64,000 nucleotides of DNA, from NCBI RefSeq assembly GCF_003576475.1, contig NZ_QWGR01000011.1, positions 62,001 through 126,000 on the forward strand, in the 5' to 3' direction. This document shows, piece after piece, positions 18,134 through 26,022 of the stretch. The position numbers and the translations under genes are program-made. Position 1 is the stretch's first letter; each line of letters opens with the position of its first letter. The notes below the pieces were generated by a model. It searched no databases. It was not told where the DNA came from and was given only the letters and a program-made list of their open reading frames with translations. Source of the stretch: Maribellus luteus (GTDB taxonomy: Bacteria; Bacteroidota; Bacteroidia; Bacteroidales; Prolixibacteraceae).

Positions 18134-19180
18134 TTACAAGAATTCGTCCCCAAAAGAAACACCCATTTTCCGGGCTTTGGAAATCAGCGGATGGTCTTTA
18201 TCCACAAGGCGTAGTTTCCCGCCCACATCTTCCAGCGGTACCGTAGTTAAATCGTTGTCTTTAACGGCTACCATTGTCCCAAATTTCCCTTCGGCAATAC
18301 ACTGTGCAGCAAACGATCCGTAACGAGTGGCCAAAATCCGGTCCATTGGTGTGGGCGAGCCTCCCCGTTGAATGTAACCCAGTACGGTTTCGCGGGTTTC
18401 AATTCCGGTGTATGTTTGAATGGATTCGGCAATGTGCGATGCAGCCGACTTGTTTTTGGGGTGTTCAATGCCTTCTGCCACAACTACAATGGAGTAAGGC
18501 TTGTTGTCTTCGTAGCGGCTTTCAATTTTTTTGCAAACCGAGCGGATGTTGTATTCCAGTTCCGGCAGCAAAATAATATCGCCTCCGCCGGCAACGCCCG
18601 AGTACAACGCCAGCCAGCCGGCATGGTGGCCCATGATTTCGATGATCATTACCCGTTGGTGGGAGTTGGCAGTTGTATGCAGCCGGTCCATGGCTTCGGT
18701 GGCAATCTGAACCGCCGAATCAAAACCAAAAGTAACATCGGTACCCCAAACGTCGTTGTCGATGGTCTTGGGAATACCTATCACATTGAGCCCTTCTTTC
18801 GAAAGCAGGTTGGCTGTTTTCATGGTGCCGTTTCCACCGATACAAACCACGCAGTCGAGCCCCAGGTTTTCGTACGTTTCAATAATCTTTTCAGGCTTGT
18901 CGTTTTCGCCGCCGTCTTCTTTAACGAGTTTATAAGGCTTCTCGCGCGAGGTGCCAAGTATAGTGCCTCCCAGGGTTAAAATGCCCGAGAGTTTTGATTC
19001 TTTTAATTCAATGTAGTCGCTATTGATCAATCCGGTATAGCCGGCATTAAACCCCAGGACTTCCATGCCATACTCCACAATAGCGGTTTTTCCCACTCCC
19101 CGAATGGCTGCATTCAAGCCAGGGCAATCTCCTCCGGCCGTCAGAATGCCGATCTTTTTTTGCTTTTTTGAATCACTCAT
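18134..19180 (-). CDS. pfkA: 6-phosphofructokinase, PfkA family
   Basis: The 348-residue glycolytic enzyme phosphorylates fructose 6-phosphate. It opens with GILTAGGDCPGLNAAIRG and carries the catalytic PKTIDND (K138), HQRVMIIEIMGHHAG and LGYIQRGGSPTPMDR. Two donor-site positions differ from E. coli PfkA: GGDGS reads GGNGT (N117), and PGTIDND reads PKTIDND. Known families use the latter lysine in both PPi-dependent and some ATP-dependent enzymes, while the glycine after N117 speaks for ATP. The phosphoryl donor is therefore uncertain. It is a single gene, convergent with rsmG. Confidence 0.93.
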   Translation of the reverse strand: MSDSKKQKKIGILTAGGDCPGLNAAIRGVGKTAIVEYGMEVLGFNAGYTGLINSDYIELKESKLSGILTLGGTILGTSREKPYKLVKEDGGENDKPEKIIETYENLGLDCVVCIGGNGTMKTANLLSKEGLNVIGIPKTIDNDVWGTDVTFGFDSAVQIATEAMDRLHTTANSHQRVMIIEIMGHHAGWLALYSGVAGGGDIILLPELEYNIRSVCKKIESRYEDNKPYSIVVVAEGIEHPKNKSAASHIAESIQTYTGIETRETVLGYIQRGGSPTPMDRILATRYGSFAAQCIAEGKFGTMVAVKDNDLTTVPLEDVGGKLRLVDKDHPLISKARKMGVSFGDEFL

Positions 19181-19385
19181 AATGAATTTTTCTATTGGAT
19201 AATTGCAATATTATCCGAATTTACAAAAGTTGTTTTGAAAATGTGGCGATCAAAAGTCTTTAAATTGTATTTGGATTAAAATTTGTTTTTTTCTGACTGA
19301 CAAGCTTAGTTTTTGATATTTTTGTGGTGTTACCGGGAAACCGGTGGCAAGAATTTTAATCTTTAACCAATTAAATTTTTATCCA

Positions 19386-20144
19386 ATGAGAAGATTTTTT
19401 GCCTGCTTGTTAGCAGTGGCATTTGTTTTTACGATTTCTTGTAAAAGCTCAAAAACCGGAGGTTCTGCCGGAGTAAACCAACTTAGCAAAAAAGAAAAAG
19501 AAGAGGGCTGGGTTTTGTTGTTCGACGGAAAAACAACCAATGGCTGGAAAGGTAATAACAAAGACCATTTTCCAACAGCCTGGGAGGTTGTTGACGGAAC
19601 TTTACATTTTAAAGGCTCAGGTGCCGGTGAAGCCGGAGCCAAAGACGGTGGAGATATTATTACAACCAAAGAATATTCAAACTTCCGCTTGAAACTGGAA
19701 TGGAAAATTTCTCCCGGGGGAAATTCAGGTATTTTTTATTTAGGAAAAGAAACTCCGGGATGGCCTATTTACAAAACGGCTCCTGAGTGCCAGGTGTTGG
19801 ATAACGAAAGACATCCGGATGCACGTGCAGGAAAAGACGGTAACCGCATGGCCAGCTCGTTGTACGACCTTATTCCTGCTGTTCCGCAAAATGCCAAACC
19901 GGCAGGCGAGTGGAACCAGATTGAAATTGAAGTGTACAGAGGCAGTGTGTGGCACCGCATGAACGGAAAAACAGTGGTTGAATACCACTTGTGGACCGAC
20001 GACTGGAACGAACTGGTAAAGGGCTCAAAATTCCCTGGCTTGAATCCTGACTGGGCAAACATTGCCAAAGAAGGCGTAATCGGCTTGCAGGATCACGGTG
20101 ATGATGTTTGGTTCCGGAATATTAAAATTTTGGTAACTGATTAG
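19386..20144 (+). CDS. DUF1080 lipoprotein (3-keto-disaccharide hydrolase-like)
   Basis: The 252-residue product is read from ATG 19386, not from the upstream in-frame start at 19344, because this gives a good lipoprotein signal ending VFTISC (lipid cysteine C19). The DUF1080 concanavalin-like fold is shown by GWVLLFDGKTTNGWKG, KLEWKISPGGNSGIFYLGKE, PECQVLDNERHPD and the terminal GLQDHGDDVWFRNIKI. Family members act on sugar or 3-keto-sugar substrates in the periplasm or on the cell surface. A -7 box (TATTTTTG, 19317-19324) and a downstream terminator make it monocistronic. Confidence 0.9.
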   Translation: MRRFFACLLAVAFVFTISCKSSKTGGSAGVNQLSKKEKEEGWVLLFDGKTTNGWKGNNKDHFPTAWEVVDGTLHFKGSGAGEAGAKDGGDIITTKEYSNFRLKLEWKISPGGNSGIFYLGKETPGWPIYKTAPECQVLDNERHPDARAGKDGNRMASSLYDLIPAVPQNAKPAGEWNQIEIEVYRGSVWHRMNGKTVVEYHLWTDDWNELVKGSKFPGLNPDWANIAKEGVIGLQDHGDDVWFRNIKILVTD

Positions 20145-20166
20145 TTGCTGCAGTAAATAAAATACG

Positions 20167-20199
20167 AAGCCCGGGAAGTTTACTTTCCGGGCTTTTTTT
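20167..20199 (+). terminator. Intrinsic terminator after the DUF1080 gene
   Basis: A 12-bp stem, AAGCCCGGGAAG with CTTTCCGGGCTT (one G-U), with a TTTA loop and a run of seven T. Confidence 0.92.
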
Positions 20200-20339
20200 G
20201 ATTAAAAAAAGAATACAATGTAAATGCTTATAATCAACAGGTTGTGGATGATTCTCTAAAAAAGGTCAAAGAATGGCGCAACCTTTTGCCTAAAAAACGA
20301 ATCTATTGGTAGGACGCTTATTTTTTAAACCCATCAATA

Positions 20340-20753
20340 ATGAATTCAGGTGCATTAAAAACCTCCCTGTTGCTTTTATTGCTGCCGCTTATTGTCGGTG
20401 CTGTAAAAGTTGAGAATTTCTGGAAAGTAAAGGAAGATAATTTGGTTCGTATTCACGGGAGCTGGGAGTGGGTCGAATCATTTGCCGGTGTTACGAACTA
20501 TCGGATTTATCCCGAAAACGGGCAGAAACGGATTTTGGAAGCGATAAAAAGCCGTGTAATGGTTTTTAACGAAGAAGGAAGGATTCTGACCAGCGGCGAA
20601 ATTCTGAACGATACCGTAGCTCTTGTGATGAACGACGGAGTTCAGCTGCGAAACACCTACGAGGTTCGAAATGACTCGCTTTTTATAAGGGAATCGGGCA
20701 GGCTGAATTCAGGTGCACATCCGGTACTTTCAGTCTATGTTCGAATGAAATGA
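20340..20753 (+). CDS. Small exported protein of unknown function
   Basis: The 137-residue product has an N-terminal hydrophobic stretch (residues 8-22, LLLLLLPLIVGAV) that looks like a signal peptide or anchor. The remainder is rich in predicted beta strands and begins HGSWEWVESFAG, like the first strand of small lipocalin-like exported domains in Bacteroidota; this resemblance is weak. It stands alone between the DUF1080 terminator and the convergent gldB. No catalytic motif or cysteines are visible. Confidence 0.65.
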   Translation: MNSGALKTSLLLLLLPLIVGAVKVENFWKVKEDNLVRIHGSWEWVESFAGVTNYRIYPENGQKRILEAIKSRVMVFNEEGRILTSGEILNDTVALVMNDGVQLRNTYEVRNDSLFIRESGRLNSGAHPVLSVYVRMK

Positions 20754-20839
20754 CCCTGAAAACAGGTTTTCATACGAAATCACAATGTAATTTAATCGAA
20801 GTTCCAGGTTCGTGAGGCGAAGATTGATCTGGAGGCTAA

Positions 20840-21856
20840 TTATTCCGGGTTGTACCCTGAATCGTTTAGTATCTGCTGGTAATCTTTGTTTTTCATTAAT
20901 TCCTGAAGCGTAATTTCAGGGTGTTTTTTCATGTAAAGTCTTACAATTTGCCACCCCAGCCAAACGCCGGTGCGCCCCGGCGATTCAATTGGAAAACCAC
21001 TGGTGCTGGGAGCATCGTTGATATAGCGAACAATGTCCATCCGTTTCGACGAATACAACATTTTGTTCTCAATCAGGTAGGTCCACATCGAAGCTTCGTT
21101 CATTTTGCACCACTTAAGCTGGGCGCCTGTGTAGCCAATTTTTACGGTGTCTTTTACGTTGGGTAACATGGCGTCAACCATGTACATCATTTTTCCTTTC
21201 TGAACCATCTGGCTAAGCAGGTTTGTCGCCGAATTTTCATCCTCAAATTCAGTAATGGCCCACGCGTATGCAACGTCCGGGAGAATTCTTTCTTTGTACA
21301 TGTTCATTGCCTTGTAGCGTGGCGTGGTTTCTAATTCTTTGTAAAACTGGCACTCACGCCCGAGGTATTTGTCAAGGCTGATTCCGATGATGTTTTCTGC
21401 GGTTACCACCGACTGATTAAAGCCAGAGACATAAGTGTAGATAGTTGGCAGTTCTTTCTCGGGGAAATGAAACGCGTAGTATTTAAATGCCTTTTTTAGC
21501 TGCTTTTCCAGTTTGGCGAAATCTTTAAACTCATCATCAACTGCCGATCTTACCTCGTTGATCATCGTGTCAGCCAAAAAGGTTTTCATGTAATCTTCAA
21601 AATATTCATCTCCCATGCCGCCTACACGAATTATCCGGTAGGTAAAAAGATTAAAAAACTCGGGGTATTGGTTACTCAACTCCGCAATCGTCGCCAGGGT
21701 GTCTTTTCCTTCCAGGTTTTGCAGTGTTTCGCCAAAACGCACCACCTCAACCTCCGAATCAATGTTTGAAATATCCACTTTTAACGGATTGCGCTGACAG
21801 GCCATAAAAACAAGCACCAACAAAACTAACAAAGAATAGAATCTGAATCTCCTCAT
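20840..21856 (-). CDS. gldB: Gliding motility lipoprotein GldB
   Basis: The 338-residue protein has a lipoprotein signal ending LVFMAC (C20). The body matches GldB: VDISNIDSEVEVVRF, a long helical middle (DEYFEDYMKTFLADT), PTIYTYVSGFNQSVVTAENIIGISLDKYLG, and the final IESPGRTGVWLGWQIVRLYMKKHPEITLQELM. GldB is needed for gliding in Flavobacterium, while in non-gliding relatives its role is unclear. It diverges from nadE, and a gldB-nadE neighbourhood is common in Bacteroidota. The fold resembles zinc-dependent DUF2268 proteins, but no HExxH is seen. Confidence 0.88.
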   Translation of the reverse strand: MRRFRFYSLLVLLVLVFMACQRNPLKVDISNIDSEVEVVRFGETLQNLEGKDTLATIAELSNQYPEFFNLFTYRIIRVGGMGDEYFEDYMKTFLADTMINEVRSAVDDEFKDFAKLEKQLKKAFKYYAFHFPEKELPTIYTYVSGFNQSVVTAENIIGISLDKYLGRECQFYKELETTPRYKAMNMYKERILPDVAYAWAITEFEDENSATNLLSQMVQKGKMMYMVDAMLPNVKDTVKIGYTGAQLKWCKMNEASMWTYLIENKMLYSSKRMDIVRYINDAPSTSGFPIESPGRTGVWLGWQIVRLYMKKHPEITLQELMKNKDYQQILNDSGYNPE

Positions 21857-22002
21857 TTTACATGAAATTTAAATCATTACGTGCGTCTCGTTATAATATT
21901 GCGAAATTGAACTAAAAATTGAACTTTTGCAATTAACATTGTTACGGACTTAAAGTTTGGAGCTTGTTTTAAACTTCGAGTCCTAAACGTTAAACTAGAG
22001 GA

Positions 22003-23646
22003 ATGAAAGTTGCACTTGCCCAGTTGAATTATACGATCGGTGATTTTGAAGGAAATGCGCAAAAAATTGTTGATGCGATCACCAAAGCCAAATCGTCAGG
22101 CGCTGACCTTGTGGTGTTCTCCGAGCTTTCGGTTACCGGTTATTATCCGCACGATCTTCTGGAGAAAAAGGAGTTTATTCACAAAGCAGAAGCCGCTGTG
22201 AATGAAATCGCGAAACACTGTGTTGGTATTGCAGCTGTGGTGGGAGCGCCGCGCATCAATGTGCACGAACAGGGGAAAAATTTGTACAACTCTGCTTTCT
22301 TCCTGGCCGATGGAAAGATTCAAAGTGTGCATAACAAAACGCTGTTGCCGACTTACGATATTTTTGATGAATACCGTCATTTCGAGCCCAACAGTACATT
22401 CGATGTGGTTCATTACAAGGGCGAGAAAATTGCGATTACCATTTGCGAAGATCTGTGGGACGAGCAACCAACAGCCAATGAATTTGGGAAAGACAAGCTT
22501 TACAATGTTTCGCCCATGGAAGAGTTGTCGCGTTTCGATCCGGATTTTATGGTGAATCTTTCCGCATCGCCTTTCTCTTACAATCAGGAAGGATGGCGCA
22601 AAAACGTATTGATTTCCAAGGCGCGGGATTATAAAACCCCGATTCTGTATTGCAACCAGGTTGGTGCGCAAACCGAATTGATTTTTGACGGTGGTTCGGT
22701 TTTTATTGATGAAACCGGTGAGATTGTAAAAGAACTGAAATATTTTGAGGAAGACTTTTTACTGATCGATACCGGTAGCCGGGGCGGCAAGGAACTACAG
22801 CCCGAGGCCGGTTACATTGAAAAGATCCACGATGCACTGGTATTGGGGATCAGGGATTATTTTCAAAAAATGGGATTCAAACAGGCAACGCTTGGTTTGT
22901 CGGGTGGAATCGACTCGGCAGTTACCGTTGTTTTGGCTGTGCGTGCACTGGGTGCCGAAAATGTTCGGGTACTGCTGTTGCCTTCAAAATATTCTTCGGA
23001 ACACAGTGTGGAGGATGCGCGTGTTTTGGCTGAAAACCTGGGAATAAGATATGATATTGTCCATATCCAGGAGGCGGTGGATGCGTTTGAAAAAGAACTG
23101 GCGCCGTTGTTCGAAGGCTGCCCGCCCGATGTAACCGAAGAAAACCTACAGGCGCGGGCCCGTGGAATTTATATGATGGCGATTTCGAATAAGTTTGGCC
23201 ACATTCTGTTAAACACTACCAACAAAAGTGAATGTGCGGTAGGTTACGGCACGCTTTACGGTGACATGAACGGAGGTCTTGCGGTGTTGGGTGATGTGTA
23301 TAAACTCGACGTGTATAAACTCTCGCGTTTTATGAACAAGGACGGTGAGATTATTCCGGAAAATTCAATTGTTAAACCACCGTCAGCCGAATTACGTCCC
23401 GATCAGAAGGACTCGGATTCGCTGCCTGATTACGAAGACCTGGACGCGATGCTGTTCAACTACATCGAGCTGAATAAATCGCCGCTGGAGATTACCGCGC
23501 TTGGATTTGATGAGGCTGTTGTTCGCCGGGTAATCCGGATGGTGAACATGAACGAGTACAAGCGTTTCCAGGCCGCACCTATTTTAAGGATCAGCTCAAA
23601 AGCATTTGGCTTTGGCCGTAAAATGCCACTGGTAGCACGGTATTGA
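22003..23646 (+). CDS. nadE: Glutamine-dependent NAD+ synthase
   Basis: The 547-residue bifunctional enzyme has an N-terminal nitrilase-type glutaminase (residues 1-265) with the triad E41, K112 and C148 (FSELS, HNKTLLP, ITICEDLW). The C-terminal ammonia-dependent synthase has the pyrophosphatase loop LSGGIDS at 299-305. It makes NAD from nicotinic acid adenine dinucleotide using glutamine as nitrogen source. The start follows the divergent gldB by about 150 nt. Complete and unremarkable. Confidence 0.96.
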   Translation: MKVALAQLNYTIGDFEGNAQKIVDAITKAKSSGADLVVFSELSVTGYYPHDLLEKKEFIHKAEAAVNEIAKHCVGIAAVVGAPRINVHEQGKNLYNSAFFLADGKIQSVHNKTLLPTYDIFDEYRHFEPNSTFDVVHYKGEKIAITICEDLWDEQPTANEFGKDKLYNVSPMEELSRFDPDFMVNLSASPFSYNQEGWRKNVLISKARDYKTPILYCNQVGAQTELIFDGGSVFIDETGEIVKELKYFEEDFLLIDTGSRGGKELQPEAGYIEKIHDALVLGIRDYFQKMGFKQATLGLSGGIDSAVTVVLAVRALGAENVRVLLLPSKYSSEHSVEDARVLAENLGIRYDIVHIQEAVDAFEKELAPLFEGCPPDVTEENLQARARGIYMMAISNKFGHILLNTTNKSECAVGYGTLYGDMNGGLAVLGDVYKLDVYKLSRFMNKDGEIIPENSIVKPPSAELRPDQKDSDSLPDYEDLDAMLFNYIELNKSPLEITALGFDEAVVRRVIRMVNMNEYKRFQAAPILRISSKAFGFGRKMPLVARY

Positions 23647-23670
23647 TCTGCCTGAAAAATTGAACCTGGG

Positions 23671-24894
23671 CTAGCCGTTAAAAAAGCGGCAAACTTTATC
23701 AAAGACCTCGTCAAAATTTTTGTTGATTAATGCTGCTTCCTTCGGATGGGATGGAAAAGGATTTTCATGTGTGTAAGCATGTTCAAAATCCATGTTCTCC
23801 ACCTTTATTTTGATGTCGCGAAAGGCGCCGTTCAGTGTATTCATGATTTCAAAAGGCGGAATAACATCGTCTTTCCGTAGTGAAACCGCAAAAAACTGAT
23901 CTTCGTATTTTCGCAAAAGTTCCTCCCTGAAATCCCTCATTCGCTGAAAGTCAAGCATCGAATAAAATACAATTCCTTCGGGGTGGTTTTCTTTTATGTA
24001 ATGATGGAGCAGGTTATCTTTTTGAACGATTTTGTCAAAGTGTTCAACCAGAAACGAATACAAGGCAACGTTGGCCTCGCTGTCGAGAATAAAACGCGAT
24101 ACCGGTGATATGCGGTTAAAAGCAGCCCCACTGCAAAAAAGTCCTACTTTCGAACGATCGAAATAATTTTTATGGTTGGTAAGTTTTAGGATTTGAGCCA
24201 GGAAGCCCCCGATGGAGTAGGCGAATATATTGAACTCAAAATCTTTGTCGATGCAGGGATGATTGCCTTGCTTGCAGTCTTCAATCAGTTGAATGACATC
24301 GTAATAGGTTTGCAGTCCCGACCAGATAAAACGCTGCGGCATGGAGTGCAAGCGCATACTGATGGCCACGTTCGATAGCGTGGAGTTTACGATGTTCGGG
24401 AATCTTTGTTTGCGAAGTTCGCTGAGTTGATACATTTCTTTTTTACTGCTCCAGTAAAGCGGTGCCCGCTGCATGTGGAACGCAATGGGGAAAAGAACAA
24501 CCGTGCTTCCGGTTCCTTCGCAAATGGCCTTTGCCCATGGGAGGTATTTGTCCCACTTTTTTTCGTTGAACCCGTGAAAAAGGAACGTAACTTTTTGGGC
24601 TTTTTTTACTCCTTTGGGAGAAAGTATCTGGTAATTAAATTGCTGATTTTCTTCCACAAAAATATCCTTGATGTGGACGTGGTCTTCCAGGGTTCCTATT
24701 TCGGTGAAAAAAGAAAAATTGCTTTTCAGCTTTTGGTGGTGAGAGTCGCAGTGGTATTCTTCTGTACCTGGCAGAATCTGGTAGGAATGGGAAATAAAGT
24801 GCGCCTCATTTAGTTCAATAGTATCATAAGTTTTGTTGGATTCAGCGGATTCAAAAAGGTCTTTTAAGGCTACGTAATCTTTTGTATAGTGCAT
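23671..24894 (-). CDS. Alpha/beta-hydrolase-like protein (DUF6051-like)
   Basis: The 407-residue start at ATG 24894 is preferred over an in-frame GTG at 24915. The region KVTFLFHGFNEKKWDKYLPWAKAI carries the oxyanion-type HGF motif of alpha/beta hydrolases. NIFAYSIGGFLAQIL gives a nucleophile elbow with serine. A late GAFRDIKIKVENMDFEHAYTHENPFP could supply the histidine. There is no signal peptide. The protein resembles an uncharacterised Bacteroidota family, and the link to DUF6051 is from memory. It converges with nadE. Substrate unknown. Confidence 0.65.
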   Translation of the reverse strand: MHYTKDYVALKDLFESAESNKTYDTIELNEAHFISHSYQILPGTEEYHCDSHHQKLKSNFSFFTEIGTLEDHVHIKDIFVEENQQFNYQILSPKGVKKAQKVTFLFHGFNEKKWDKYLPWAKAICEGTGSTVVLFPIAFHMQRAPLYWSSKKEMYQLSELRKQRFPNIVNSTLSNVAISMRLHSMPQRFIWSGLQTYYDVIQLIEDCKQGNHPCIDKDFEFNIFAYSIGGFLAQILKLTNHKNYFDRSKVGLFCSGAAFNRISPVSRFILDSEANVALYSFLVEHFDKIVQKDNLLHHYIKENHPEGIVFYSMLDFQRMRDFREELLRKYEDQFFAVSLRKDDVIPPFEIMNTLNGAFRDIKIKVENMDFEHAYTHENPFPSHPKEAALINKNFDEVFDKVCRFFNG

Positions 24895-25263
24895 GTTTAA
24901 CAGAATTTGTTGCACGCAAATTAGTACAATAAAAAGGAGCAGCGTGCACTTTATGTTTCATTTTTTGAGTTGTAGATTTTGCTGAGTGTTTGTGTGATTT
25001 TGGGTTGTCTACTCTTTCTTATTGTTGAATTTTTCTTGTCATAAGTTTGATATCTTGTTAAGTGGGGTAAAGCAGTTGTGCCCGGCAGATTAAGAAGGCA
25101 GATAGTGCAACAGAAAGATTGGCCTTGTAATGTGTTTAAGAGTAAATAATTGCCCGAAAATCTTGTTGTATTAATTTGGAATGGATATAAAATAACCGAT
25201 AGTGGATATTTTAATCTCGCAATTTTTTTTAGCTTTGATGCTATAAAACATGCAGGCGGTTAT
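24895..25263. other. Intergenic region between the hydrolase-like gene and the Crp/Fnr gene
   Basis: This 369-bp divergent intergenic region holds no convincing gene. It contains a perfect 7-bp inverted repeat, TGCACGC/GCGTGCA, at 24911-24917 and 24942-24948, and a -7 box for the Crp/Fnr gene at 25230-25237 (TAGCTTTG). The rest is AT-rich with nothing recognisable. Confidence 0.5.
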
Positions 25264-25965
25264 ATGTTAAATTCAGAATTGGGAGTAAAGGATATTATTG
25301 ATAGCCCAAAATCGATATTTTATCTTTTAACTCAAGACGAAAAAGAAGAATTACAGCACCATATTTCTTTGTCTCATTATAAAAAGAATGAGTTTGTTTT
25401 TAAAGAGGGTGACAAGCCCACGGGCTTTATGATTCTGATAAACGGCAAAGTAAAGATTTTCAAGGAAGGTGTTGGCGGCAGGGAACAAATCATCCGTATG
25501 GCCAAGCCAATGGGATTGATTGGTTATCGTGCCTTGTTGGGAGAAGAAAATCACATTGCGTCAGCAGTAACGCTTGAAGAATCTACGATTTGTACCATTG
25601 GTGGTGAATTCATTTTTAACTATGCGCTTAAGAACCCCGATTTTTCTATGCGTATGATTCGCAAACTGTGTAAGGAATTGGGATTTTCCAATGCCCGTAC
25701 AGTTACTTTAACCCAAAAACATATTAGGGGGAGGCTGGCCGAATCGCTGATTTTGCTGAAAGATAAATACGGTTATGAAAACGATGGTTTTACTTTGCGT
25801 GCTTATCTTTCGCGTGAAGATATTGCCAATCTTTCGAACATGACCACCTCGAATGCCATCCGGACCTTATCGACCTTTGCGAGCGAGAAGGTAATTGCGA
25901 TCGATGGCCGGAAAATCAAGATTTTGGATGCGCATCGTTTGGAACGTATCAGTAAGCTGGGCTAA
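25264..25965 (+). CDS. Crp/Fnr-family transcriptional regulator
   Basis: The start at ATG 25264 (233 residues) is chosen because it lies 26 nt after a TAGCTTTG -7 box; the upstream TTG-initiated frame would begin before that box. Residues about 20-130 form a cyclic-nucleotide-type sensor domain (FVFKEGDKPTGFMILINGKVKIF), and about 165-225 a Crp-type winged helix (YLSREDIANLSNMTTSNAIRTLSTF). The FNR cluster cysteines are absent, and the ligand is unknown. A terminator follows. Confidence 0.9.
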   Translation: MLNSELGVKDIIDSPKSIFYLLTQDEKEELQHHISLSHYKKNEFVFKEGDKPTGFMILINGKVKIFKEGVGGREQIIRMAKPMGLIGYRALLGEENHIASAVTLEESTICTIGGEFIFNYALKNPDFSMRMIRKLCKELGFSNARTVTLTQKHIRGRLAESLILLKDKYGYENDGFTLRAYLSREDIANLSNMTTSNAIRTLSTFASEKVIAIDGRKIKILDAHRLERISKLG

Positions 25966-25990
25966 CAAATTGATAAAGATATTTAACAGA

Positions 25991-26022
25991 AATGCCAGTT
26001 GGTTTTACCGGCTGGCATTTTT
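25991..26022. terminator. Terminator shared by the Crp/Fnr gene and convergent murF-alr
   Basis: AATGCCAG pairs with CTGGCATT (25991-25998 with 26012-26019), with further inner TGG/CCG pairing and a T run. It lies exactly between the two convergent stop codons. Confidence 0.85.
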
